Assembly: GCF_047495875.1 (NCBI RefSeq)
Contig: NC_092462.1
Coordinates: forward strand, 36,485,523 to 36,549,522
Source: Pithys albifrons albifrons
Lineage: Eukaryota; Chordata; Aves; Passeriformes; Thamnophilidae
DNA: 64,000 nucleotides
Direction: 5' to 3'
Shown: piece by piece, positions 53,901 to 61,717 of the stretch
Layout: each line of letters opens with the position of its first letter
How positions within the stretch are numbered: position 1 is the stretch's first letter
Program-made: the position numbers and the translations under genes
The notes under the pieces: generated by a model
Seen by the model: only the letters and a program-made list of their open reading frames with translations
Database searches by the model: none
Told to the model about the DNA's origin: nothing

Positions 53901-56900
53901 GTCTACAAACAAAGTAACAGTTTTATTAAGTAAATAATCAGACTTCATAACATTTTAAATAGTCATTTTAAAAGGCTGTAACATTCAGAATTTTGATATT
54001 CACTTAAGTATCAGTATGGGCCACTGTCCTGTTCATCTGTACATAGTGTAGCTTTATTATTACATGTCTTCTTCCAAAGTGGAAAACATAATACCCACAA
54101 TTTGTCTTCCTAATCCATCAGAAATGTACTTTTTAGAAGCAAGACCTGAAGAAGAAAACAAAACCAAAAACCTGCTCTTTCAGGTTTGAAGAAGTGAGAA
54201 GAGATGGCTCAAGTACCCCATACTGCCAGCCACTATAAATGAACAGGTTTCCACTGACCTTCTGGAGCTTCCTTTTGTGGTTGCACCTTGCCAAGTGCTC
54301 CTTTCTCTGAAGCTGCTTCATTTATTCTGTCGTGCTGTGCCCTATTATAAGACAGCACATCAAGGTGAAACAACATGTAAAAAATAATCATTAGTCTCCT
54401 GAAAAAGTCACTAAGTGCAGTAAAACTAACACAACAGCAAGTATGAAACTTTAGCTAAGCTGAACACCTTAAATGACATATCAGAATAAAACTCAGTTAA
54501 AGCTCAGTTGTTTGAACTGGAAAGAGGGGGTTCAGGAGAGAGTACTTACATATCCTCTTTCTCTTTTACCCACACTTCATTAACAGTGATGTGAAATTCC
54601 TTACTCTCCTTACTGTGGTGCTTTTTATCTTCCATTTCTTCCAAAACCTCTGCTTCCAAATCATCAGGTTCTAAAAATAATGAAGTCATTTACCTCATTA
54701 AAAATGAATCCCAAGCAAGCAAAAAGATGAGAGAGTATACATTTAAGATTACACCTAAATCCTTCAGCTTTAATAATTTTCTGCATTTTGCAGGAAGAGG
54801 TGAAGTTTTGTTAACTTGTAAGTTTGTTTTAGACACTAGAAGAGTATCTTAAAGCTCCAATGAACTATGTCTCCTAAAGATAACAGTAACACTCTCCAAG
54901 ACATCAAAAGGGAAAGATTTCAGCACAACTGATGGGGAGAAACAAACAAAAGAAACGTCAAATCAACAACAAAACATATGAAGCACTTTAGAATTCCATT
55001 TTTACTCTAGAGAGTTTTCTGTAAGCATACAAAAAATGTTTCTGGAAATTTACAAAATACACTAGTGAATCAAGTTACAACAGAGGTATAGAAAGGACCT
55101 TGTCCTACCTAAAAAGTGTTAATAAAAAACTGCACATTGCTTATGGGAAGATATAGAAGTGTACAGGGTCACCACTTGAATTCAGTAAACAGATTGTAAT
55201 CAGAATTACTCATGAAATTACTTACCATCTAGTGCAATAGGTTTGCTCTGCACCTGGGTAGGTGCAGCTGTTTTAGATTCTTCTGGTACAGTCATAACAG
55301 ACTCACAACCAGCTGGTACTGAAGACTGAGCTCCAACCGTAGAAAAAGCCTTCTCTTCCTTCTCCTCTGATGAAGACTGATGTTCTCCTTCAACAAGCTC
55401 TGCAGTACCTAACAGAAAATGATTCTATTATTTCACCAGTGCTTTGACACTCTTGGATAATAAACTACAATGCAGCTAATAAGGTGAGAATTCTTGTTCC
55501 TTTAAAGGAAAGCTGAAAAGTTTGCATGCTTTTATTGTAAATATTATAAAGAAGAAAGCTATAAATATGAAAATTTGAATTTTACTTCTTACATTATCAT
55601 TCGTAAAAGTTTTTATTTGGAATAAATGTGAGTCCTTTTGTCCTTAGAAAGAACAAAAAGAAGGAGTTAACCAGAAAAAAACTCCACTGGTATGGTAAGT
55701 CACCTGCTGACAAGAAGATTATAGGACCTAGCCAATACAATATTCATTTGATGACATCCATTTGAAAAACAGACCTGTTGCTACAAAAAAAGCAAAGTCC
55801 AAGACTTTTCAGACAAAATGAAGATTCTTCCCTTTCAGGATGTCATTCGTAATTTCTTAACCACTTCACTGAATTTGAAATATTTTGTTGTCATCCAATA
55901 TCAGCTTCTGCTGACATGTAGAACCAAGACAACACCCAGAAGTAGAAAGCAAGTGCGAAGAGATGAACGGGCTTCTATTACTTCAAATTGTTCTCAGTAG
56001 ATAAACTGGCAATCTGGCACTTCCTGCACTTGCACTGCAGATAATTACCAGCTGTGCTTACCATGTATTGTATCTTGTTCCTCCAGTATGTCAGTTTGCA
56101 GCTGCAACTCTGCTTCTCCTAGGATCCTCAGGACTGAATCAGTAGGGCTTTTGCCCCAGACTTTCCTGTGGGGTTCACCAATATCTAACTTAATTACTTC
56201 CCCCAGAGTTTGACCTGTTGAGACAGAAACACAAATATAGAAACTTTTATAATTAGAAATTTTTATTCGCATTCTATATAATAAGCACACAAACAAATAA
56301 ACAACCTCCTGAAAACTAAAAAATACAAAAGCATAACTCACGTCACCTCACTCCAAGACAGACAGCCTAAAGAGCGTGCTCATCCAATTTTTCTTCTGCC
56401 AATTCCAATCAATTACAGGAGTTATTCAATGCCAGTCAACATATGCAATTTATTAGCAGCCATAAACCTTTTCAGCAATTCAGGCACTCCAAAAGAGAGC
56501 AGTAAGAGAAATGTTTAAAACTGATATGGAGTAGTCTGAACTTTATCTGAAATGGAAAACTAGAAAGTCTTTTGTGCTGCTATCCTTTGACATTTATTTC
56601 TGTTATTTCTCCCTGCAAGGAAAACAGAATATAAAGGAACAAGAAAAAAAGCAAAAGAAGTTTCTTAATCTTCTAACATTCTAGCTCTGTAAAACTGCTA
56701 TGCAGTGAAGTAAGTCTGCCACATTCTGAATGATTATTTATTTCTACAATGTGAAACAGATGCTTAGTAAGACATACTGAAACCAGGAAAAATGCCACCC
56801 AAAAGACCAGAGAAGGCAGATAGAAAATTTGAAAAGAATCTTGATTTAAAAAAGGAAAAAGCTAAGAAGAGCACAACAGAAGCAACACTGATAAACTGAG

Positions 56901-59900
56901 AATTTTTTTTTTGTTTTACTAATAACATAAAAGGATTTTCAAGTAAGAAACTTTCATATATATCCTAAATACTTTTTATTCTTTCTGTTAAATTAGTGCC
57001 TCTTTAAAAGACACTTAAGAAGAAAGCTCAAAGAAACTAACCATGCATTTAATTAGGTAACTATATGTTGAAATTATTTATTGAATCTCCTACAGGCCAT
57101 TTAAGTGTTCAGCCTGTGCCTTATTCTTTATCCAAGGGAATACATAACTGTCCGAGTTACAGCAGCTGGGACCAGTTTATCACCGTGTGGGTACAACCAA
57201 AACTGTGTATTCTATACCCTCTATGCAATTTCTCATTAACTGTCAATAATGAATGGTTTGCAGCAGCTGCCCAGGGCACACGTGACACCTCAGCCTACAA
57301 GCTGGGTGTTAAACAACTCTGTAAGACAGAGGAGTGATTCTATCTTCACAGCAATGACTGATGTGTGATAACTCCCCTCCTGGGTGGCAATAGCACCTTC
57401 ACACCCAGCCTGAAGGGTCATGTCTGCTAATGGGCCACCAAAGATTCCAAAAATATCCCATGACTCACAGAGTAAATCACCCATTGTGGAACTCCCCACC
57501 CTGGGGGGAGGTACTGGGCATTCCCACCTGAACCTGAGCATATATAATCCTGGTGATTGGGGACTTCTGGTACCACTTGTCGGATCCAGAGGAGGACCAG
57601 AACCTCAACAGGACTGTGACTGCCACTCTTGACCAGACTGTGACCATCATTCTCACCAACAGGTTTTCCTTTCCTTTTACTTTGTACTCAAGAGTCCCAG
57701 CATAGGGGGTAACAAGCACTATTCTGTTTGTGCCCCAGGGTGCTGGGTTATACCTCTGGGTTTTGTGGGTTAAACCCAATTTTTCTCTGTATTATTGTAT
57801 TTATCATAATCCTTTCAGTAAATTGCAACTCTGACTTGTAATCTGTCTTGAGTCGCGTTTTTGTCTCCTGCCAGTTTACCTTTAAACCAGCAGAATAACC
57901 ACATGCTTTTTAGAAGCAGAAGACATGTAACTGATAACAAAATGACAATAATAAAAACTACTTGCTTTATAAAAACAAACACTACACATGGCAAACTGAT
58001 TTACTACTGCCATAGTGACAAAAAGAAGTACTTACACTCTGCTCCAGAGAGAGAATCTTCCATTGATAACTGAGCTAGAGGAACCACCAACTCAGATGCC
58101 CCAGATTCCCACTTTTTGCGATCTCCTAGAAGGGGTTGGTCACCTTCCTGTTGCTCTTTACTATCTTCAGACCCAGCTGATTGAAAGATATTTTTACATT
58201 CCTTTTTTCCTTTCTCATCTTCTTGGGCTTTAAGATTTTGATTTAATCTTCTCAGTATTTCTTGTTTATTCTGAAATAAAGGCCAACATAGGTCACTTAA
58301 AATAATGCCTTTCTTAAAAGGAAGACTAAATGAAACTGAATACAATCTGACATACTTGTATTGCAACATCTGGCTTTTTTATTTCCTCCTCAGATTCCTG
58401 GACAGCAGTTACATGTTCATCCTTTAAGTCCAAGAAGCATGAAAAATAAAGTAAAAGAATATGTCAGAAAAAAATTACCTTAAGAATATTAATAGACATT
58501 ATAGGGCAAGATCACCTCTAGAACATTTCCATTGAGAACTGCAGATAGACTGAAAGAGAGTGCATGATTATTCTGTTCTTAGGGGGCTTCCCAAAGACAG
58601 AATTTCAAGGGCATCTTCTATCTTTGAATCATTAACCATCTGAAAGTGATGAACAAATGAATCACTCAGTTTAAACAGACGAGTGAGAGTCCAGAGAACA
58701 AAATGGAGAGATCAAGGCAGATGTCCTCTACAAAAAATCATCATCAAATTCCCATGCTAGAAACAAGTAATTCTATAAGAAAACCAAAAAAGTGGCAAGC
58801 ACAGAGTCAAGGAGCACTTGTGAAGAAAAGCAGAAGGAAAAAGAAACAACTTAAGTGATAGATAAAATAAACCAACTACAAATTGAAGATAAAAATATAA
58901 CATTTATAATCTGTGTACAAGGTTTGTATCCTCCATTTCTGATTGCTTTGTGTGCTAATTTTTAGTCTGTTATAGTCACTGTCATGCATTACTGTAAGAT
59001 AAACTGTTCACATGGAAAAAATGTGCTAACGATTTAAGTATTTGACAAAGGATAATTTATTTTTCTAGCTATCAACTGACACCTTTCACTGTATTACATT
59101 TTATACACACTCTTTAGCACTAAGTTTCCCTGCATTTCCGTAGTCATAGTCTTCCAGGTTGTATACAGTACCATACTATACTGAAATCTAGAAACAGCTT
59201 AGTTAAAAATGCAAGAGCTAGCATTCAAACTAACACAGGTTGTGTTAAAAATCTTAATTGTATAAGGTTACACTCAAATTTCACAACTGTAACATAAAGT
59301 AGTTGAGGTAAAAGTAGTTTAGTAGTTGAGGGAAACATTTACAATATCAGGACCAAGAGGAAGGAAAATCGAAATCAGGATTCTCTTTTAGACAACACGA
59401 AGAGACAACACTAAAAGATTCAAGCATCTTAAGCTTTATCTTCCTGTTATATTCACATTCAAACTCACTGAAAACAATCATTAACAGGACATAGGCATAT
59501 CATTCAAAATTTATTTGCTCACTTCCATCAAATCACAAACTTCTAACTCCTCTCTTCAAGAGGCTGTTGAAAATGCTGGAAGTTGATGTTTTCTTCCACT
59601 AATCATGACTGCCTTGATCAAAATGGAAATTGCGGGTCATCATAAGCTATTTGGTTCAGAACATGAATTTCAGTTTCAGTATTTCAACAGCTTCCAAGCT
59701 TTGGTTTCTTTTAATTTTTTTTCCTTTTCTTTTCCGAAACTAGAAGCAACAAATGTCCTTAACAATTTTTTGATTCCTAACCTACATATTTATTCCAAAA
59801 TTCTTTTTTCAATAAGCATTTATTTTCTCTGCATTAATTTTACCCTCTTAGCAAAAGTACCTACCACACCCACTTCCTTCAAAGCATAAGTCATGGAGAT

Positions 59901-61717
59901 GACAGGTGCATCAGGCTTTACTGGAAGTTGTGGCTTAGGAACAGCTGCTCCAGTCTCTTGTAGTCCATTCATAGAACTACCTTCTGCAGCTTCCACATGA
60001 AAAGGCACATTAGGATTCTTGACCCCTTTTGCAATCAACTGTATAGATTCAATTAAAAGAATTTAAATCAACAGATTAACTTTAAGACTCTGCACATAAA
60101 GCACAGTATTACCAATTAGGCTCCTGTAATCCCTACAAAAGGATAATAACGCCAGGTATTTTCATACAAAAGACAACTGCCAACTGCACATGTGAACTAT
60201 TATCAGTTTATCAGCTTTACACACTGCTTTTTCCAGTCATAATATTACTAGTTAGACTTATCATGCTGCAGCACACAGAAGTAAAACAAAGTAAAATACA
60301 CTTTGGTAAGCAACAGACCATTAAGGAAATACTTGAGGTGACTATTAATTCTTAGGTTGGATGCCCTTAAATTCTTCATGCAAGCATACCTAAGATTAGG
60401 CTTCTGAATTCTGACTGACACAAGATACTCTTTTCAGTTTCAGAAGACTAAATATCTCACCTTGAAAAATCACAGTATAGGATTTTAGTAATACAAAGAT
60501 ATGGCCCTACACACTACAACTGCATGTAACAGATTTATTTTCTTACATGTTCTTCCCAGGCTCTTTTCTCTCTTTCATACGCTTCTTTTCTCTTTCGCTC
60601 TAACTGTTCCTTCAGAACCGCAGCTCGAGCATTTGCTTGGGCCTTCAGAAAACAAGCAAAAAAAGACCAACTTAAAATCATTAGCAACCTATTTCATTGA
60701 ACATTTTAAGAAGAAACATTGGATTACTTATCTTCCTTTGTCTCATTTACTACTATATAGACTGTGAAAGGAGGACTGCACTGACAAAATCACCTCACAA
60801 CTGATCTATGTTGAAATAATGGCAACTCCTCAAAATTTGAGTTCTTGATTTGTATGGTTATATTTTTAGCATATGTAGTTCTCTTAGAGTAATGTAAAAT
60901 TAGAATCTCTACTTAAAGTTACCTTTTAATCTAAATGCATTAATGATAAAATATTAAATATGTAGTTTAAATTTTACCAATATACTCAAGCACAAAAAGC
61001 TTTGGTTGCTGTTTCACCTCTAGTTATCAGGTTAGGCATAAGATTAGCCTGTTTTTACACTGCTCTTTGCAGATGATAGGGGAAAACGTCATAGAATAGG
61101 TAAGAGTAACACTTGCTATGCAGAGTATGTAGAAATAGTTTGATATAAAAACATCACATGAAAAAAAGTTCCAAAGACTGAATTTCTGTGAAATGGTTTC
61201 GAATGTACTTCATTGCAGGGTTATATAGCTCACCTTCCAACCCACATGTAGCCCATGTAAGGAGTCTTGCTTTCCTTTATTCTTTAAGTAAAATCAAATC
61301 ATTCTTTAGGGTACATCTTCCTTTGTCTTTCAGTCTCAAAATGCTATTTTAGTTATACCAACTTACCTTTAGGACTAAAGCTATCCTAGAGATAAATCTC
61401 AGGCAGGGATGGGGAAAATCCTTGACTTGCCAGGATAGGCTATGGTATGTCTCAGCATATTTTAAAATAAAAATAAAACAGTTGAACAAAGTTGTTTCCT
61501 CAATACAGTTCAACAACCCCCATCTCGCAGTGGATATGTAACAAACTATTGACAGCAAAATGAAATATAAGAAAATTTGTGAGATCTGAAAAAAATCCGA
61601 AAACCAGTAACTTTCAATCTCTTCCCACTCCACATTTACCTTCTGTGTTTCTATCTTTTTGCGTTTTAGTTCTGCTTCCTCACTTGATTCTTGTCCATCA
61701 GAACTGGCAGCTTCACT
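44960..61717 (-). CDS. NEK1: NEK1 C-terminal part: 15 exons, 5' end beyond the window
   Basis: NEK1 is a NIMA-family Ser/Thr kinase acting at cilia/centrosomes and in DNA-damage response; in humans its variants are linked to short-rib skeletal ciliopathy and ALS. The coding parts are 61640-61717, 60547-60642, 59865-60038, 58356-58421, 58036-58270, 56062-56214, 55226-55408, 54550-54670, 54259-54341, 53163-53380, 50514-50668, 49435-49646, 47252-47385, 46839-46971 and 44960-44973. They total 2055 nt (684 residues plus TAA) with every splice phase matching. The N-terminal end (first ~58 visible residues) is E/K/R-rich and continues the family's coiled coil. The middle is acidic, Ser-rich and poorly conserved. 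The last ~290 residues hold recognisable NEK1 motifs: [43 protein letters not shown] and [18 protein letters not shown]. In human NEK1 the C-terminal region binds C21ORF2/CFAP410. The kinase domain is not in the window. Identification by remembered homology is very strong; exon joins are inferred from splice consensus and frame. Confidence 0.96.
44974..46838 (-). other. NEK1: NEK1 last intron
   Basis: This 1.87-kb intron has donor GTAATC and acceptor TTTTTGCAG. It holds a run of eleven C on the plus strand near 45931-45941. A minus-strand AATAAA at 46526-46531 could allow premature polyadenylation. No other gene is visible. Confidence 0.8.
46526..46531 (-). terminator. NEK1: Candidate intronic poly(A) signal in the NEK1 last intron
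   Basis: AATAAA on the minus strand, about 110 nt past the stop codon (46642) that would be used if the penultimate exon is not spliced. It is a plausible end for a shorter NEK1 transcript; no direct evidence of use. Confidence 0.3.
46839..46971 (-). CDS. NEK1: NEK1 penultimate coding exon with [18 protein letters not shown]
   Basis: This 133-nt exon runs from acceptor TTCCTTTAG to donor GTAATC. It encodes [16 protein letters not shown], then [20 protein letters not shown], the near-invariant NEK1 C-terminus. It ends at phase 1, one base into the codon completed by the last exon. If the donor is not used the frame stays open to 46642 (see findings). Confidence 0.96.
47252..47385 (-). CDS. 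NEK1: NEK1 coding exon with [11 protein letters not shown] and [11 protein letters not shown]
   Basis: This 134-nt exon follows acceptor CTTTGTAG and ends GAAAATAAAG before donor GTTTGT, at phase 0. It encodes [15 protein letters not shown] and a helical stretch [19 protein letters not shown], matching the human C-terminal domain. The acidic-cysteine segment appears one residue longer than the human version I recall. Confidence 0.97.
47386..49434 (-). other. NEK1: NEK1 intron, about 2.0 kb
   Basis: GT-AG intron between the EEWQS and DNSDGE exons. It is AT-rich unique-looking sequence; I see no repeat family or additional exon in it. Confidence 0.8.
49435..49646 (-). CDS. NEK1: NEK1 coding exon with [20 protein letters not shown]
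   Basis: This 212-nt exon runs from acceptor TTGCCTTTAG to donor GTAGAG. It encodes [19 protein letters not shown], a Glu-rich stretch and [15 protein letters not shown], very close to human. Together with the following exons it covers the region corresponding to the C21ORF2-binding part of human NEK1. Confidence 0.97.
49647..50513 (-). other. NEK1: NEK1 intron, 0.87 kb
   Basis: GT-AG intron with donor GTGAGT. It holds no recognisable repeat or exon. Confidence 0.8.
50514..50668 (-). CDS. NEK1: NEK1 coding exon starting [10 protein letters not shown]
   Basis: This 155-nt exon lies between acceptor CTTTGTAG and donor GTGAGT. It encodes [20 protein letters not shown], then a Glu/Asp-rich run ending KEGPSDSED, matching the human order. 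The internal Met at its start is not a translation start. It ends at phase 2. Confidence 0.96.
50669..53162 (-). other. NEK1: NEK1 intron, 2.5 kb, GC-AG type
   Basis: The intron starts GCAAGT after AAG and ends CTTTGTAG. Apart from the donor, the positions around it fit the 5' splice consensus well (AAG|GCAAGT), as is typical of GC-AG introns, which are a small minority of vertebrate introns. Two minus-strand open frames near 51722-52034 show no recognisable domain and are not called. Confidence 0.85.
53163..53380 (-). CDS. NEK1: NEK1 coding exon with the [14 protein letters not shown] motif; GC splice donor
   Basis: This 218-nt exon follows acceptor CCACATCAG and encodes [12 protein letters not shown], a Ser/Pro/Arg segment and the highly conserved [18 protein letters not shown]. 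It ends CCAAAG directly before GCAAGT, so the intron begins with GC rather than GT. The next exon opens with [10 protein letters not shown], exactly as in human, so the join is in frame and the non-canonical donor is needed. Confidence 0.95.
53381..54258 (-). other. NEK1: NEK1 intron, 0.88 kb
   Basis: Intron with donor GTCAGT and acceptor ACCACATCAG. AT-rich, with no recognisable element. Confidence 0.75.
54259..54341 (-). CDS. NEK1: NEK1 short coding exon (about 28 residues)
   Basis: This 83-nt exon is flanked by acceptor CTTATAATAG and donor GTCAGT. It completes the split codon from the upstream exon and encodes [14 protein letters not shown] and a short Lys/Gln-rich tail, weakly like human SADRITIQENEVSEDG. 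The phases fit both neighbours exactly, which is the main support. Confidence 0.85.
54550..54670 (-). CDS. NEK1: NEK1 coding exon starting [12 protein letters not shown]
   Basis: This 121-nt exon runs from acceptor TTATTTTTAG to donor GTAAGT. The junction codon plus [10 protein letters not shown] matches human EPDDLETEILQE, and [13 protein letters not shown] matches TITDVWISEEKE. It ends at phase 2. It encodes part of the acidic linker. Confidence 0.93.
54671..56061 (-). other. NEK1: Two NEK1 introns (0.55 and 0.65 kb) flanking the exon at 55226-55408
   Basis: Both introns have GT-AG boundaries in matching phase with their neighbours. I see no repeats or further exons in either. Confidence 0.75.
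55226..55408 (-). CDS. NEK1: NEK1 coding exon, fast-evolving acidic region
   Basis: This 183-nt exon lies between acceptor TTCTGTTAG and donor GTAAGT, phase 1 at both ends. It encodes a Glu/Ser/Thr-rich low-complexity segment (including [16 protein letters not shown]) with little recognisable similarity to the human protein. The call rests on an open frame, matching phases, good splice sites, and its place between two conserved exons. Confidence 0.85.
56062..56214 (-). CDS. NEK1: NEK1 coding exon with the [17 protein letters not shown] motif
   Basis: This 153-nt exon runs from acceptor CTCAACAG to donor GTAAGC, with phase 1 at both ends. It encodes [16 protein letters not shown], then [20 protein letters not shown], which matches human NEK1 almost residue for residue. 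The preceding intron carries the LTR-like element. Confidence 0.96.
56215..58035 (-). other. NEK1: NEK1 intron, 1.8 kb, carrying an LTR-like element
   Basis: GT-AG intron (donor GTAAGT, acceptor CTCAACAG). The part from about 57100 to 57900 differs from its surroundings in base composition and regulatory motifs and is described separately as a putative solo LTR. The rest is AT-rich and featureless. Confidence 0.8.
57350..57892 (+). mobile_element. Putative solo LTR of an avian endogenous retrovirus
   Basis: The segment is LTR-like. It has a TATATAA box at 57541-57547 preceded by a GC-richer region with CACCC and GGGAGG boxes, and a variant AGTAAA poly(A) signal at 57818-57823 followed by GT-rich sequence. 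It may start TGTGATAACT near 57353 and end CAGCA at 57892. No gag, pol or env coding sequence is adjacent, so it would be a solo LTR. It lies on the plus strand, antisense to the host gene NEK1. The left edge is uncertain and could reach about 57100; I could not confirm a target-site duplication. Resemblance to passerine ERV LTRs is from memory. Confidence 0.6.
58036..58270 (-). CDS. NEK1: NEK1 coding exon with the [18 protein letters not shown] motif
   Basis: This 235-nt exon starts after TTTATTTCAG and ends GCAGAGT before donor GTAAGT (phase 1). The conserved start [18 protein letters not shown] is followed by [16 protein letters not shown], both clear NEK1 signatures. It is separated from the previous exon by an intron of only 85 nt. 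Confidence 0.96.
58356..58421 (-). CDS. NEK1: NEK1 short coding exon (22 residues)
   Basis: This 66-nt exon lies between acceptor CTTAAAG and donor GTATGT, phase 0 on both sides. It encodes an acidic stretch including [15 protein letters not shown] that corresponds to the human region just before REILRRLNENLKAQ. Because it is a multiple of three it could be a cassette exon. Sequence similarity to human is weak here; placement rests on position, frame and splice sites. Confidence 0.85.
58422..59864 (-). other. NEK1: NEK1 intron, 1.44 kb
   Basis: GT-AG intron with donor GTAGGT. No recognisable repeat or exon is visible. Confidence 0.75.
59865..60038 (-). CDS. NEK1: NEK1 coding exon (58 residues)
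   Basis: It opens after a TATACAG acceptor with LIAKGVK and closes with ALKEVGV before donor GTAGGT. Both ends match human NEK1 (LVAKGVK and ALKEVGV), while the Pro/Val-rich centre has diverged. A second AG/GT four bases downstream (donor GTACTT) would shift the frame, so the first donor is preferred. Phase 0 at both ends. Confidence 0.94.
60039..61639 (-). other. NEK1: Two NEK1 introns (0.51 and 1.0 kb) flanking the exon at 60547-60642
   Basis: GT-AG introns in phase 0. They hold AT-rich sequence without recognisable elements. Confidence 0.75.
60547..60642 (-). CDS. NEK1: NEK1 coding exon, basic coiled coil (32 residues)
   Basis: Acceptor TCTGAAG and donor GTAAGA flank 96 nt, phase 0 at both ends. 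The product starts [13 protein letters not shown] and ends [18 protein letters not shown], nearly identical to the human coiled-coil segment. It was too short to stand out as an open frame and was located by homology and splice sites. Confidence 0.95.
61640..61717 (-). CDS. NEK1: NEK1 coding exon, end of coiled-coil region (26 residues)
   Basis: This is the most upstream NEK1 exon visible. It follows a TTGCAG acceptor and ends CAGAAG before donor GTAAAT. It encodes a Ser/Glu-rich start followed by [14 protein letters not shown], matching the SEEADMRRKKIES stretch of human NEK1. Both ends are phase 0, so it could be skipped without a frameshift. The preceding exon is not found before position 64000. 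Confidence 0.93.

Noticed and set aside
57477..57779. 100-codon minus-strand frame and overlapping frames
   Set aside because: They fall within the LTR-like element and are antisense to it; no protein family is recognised.
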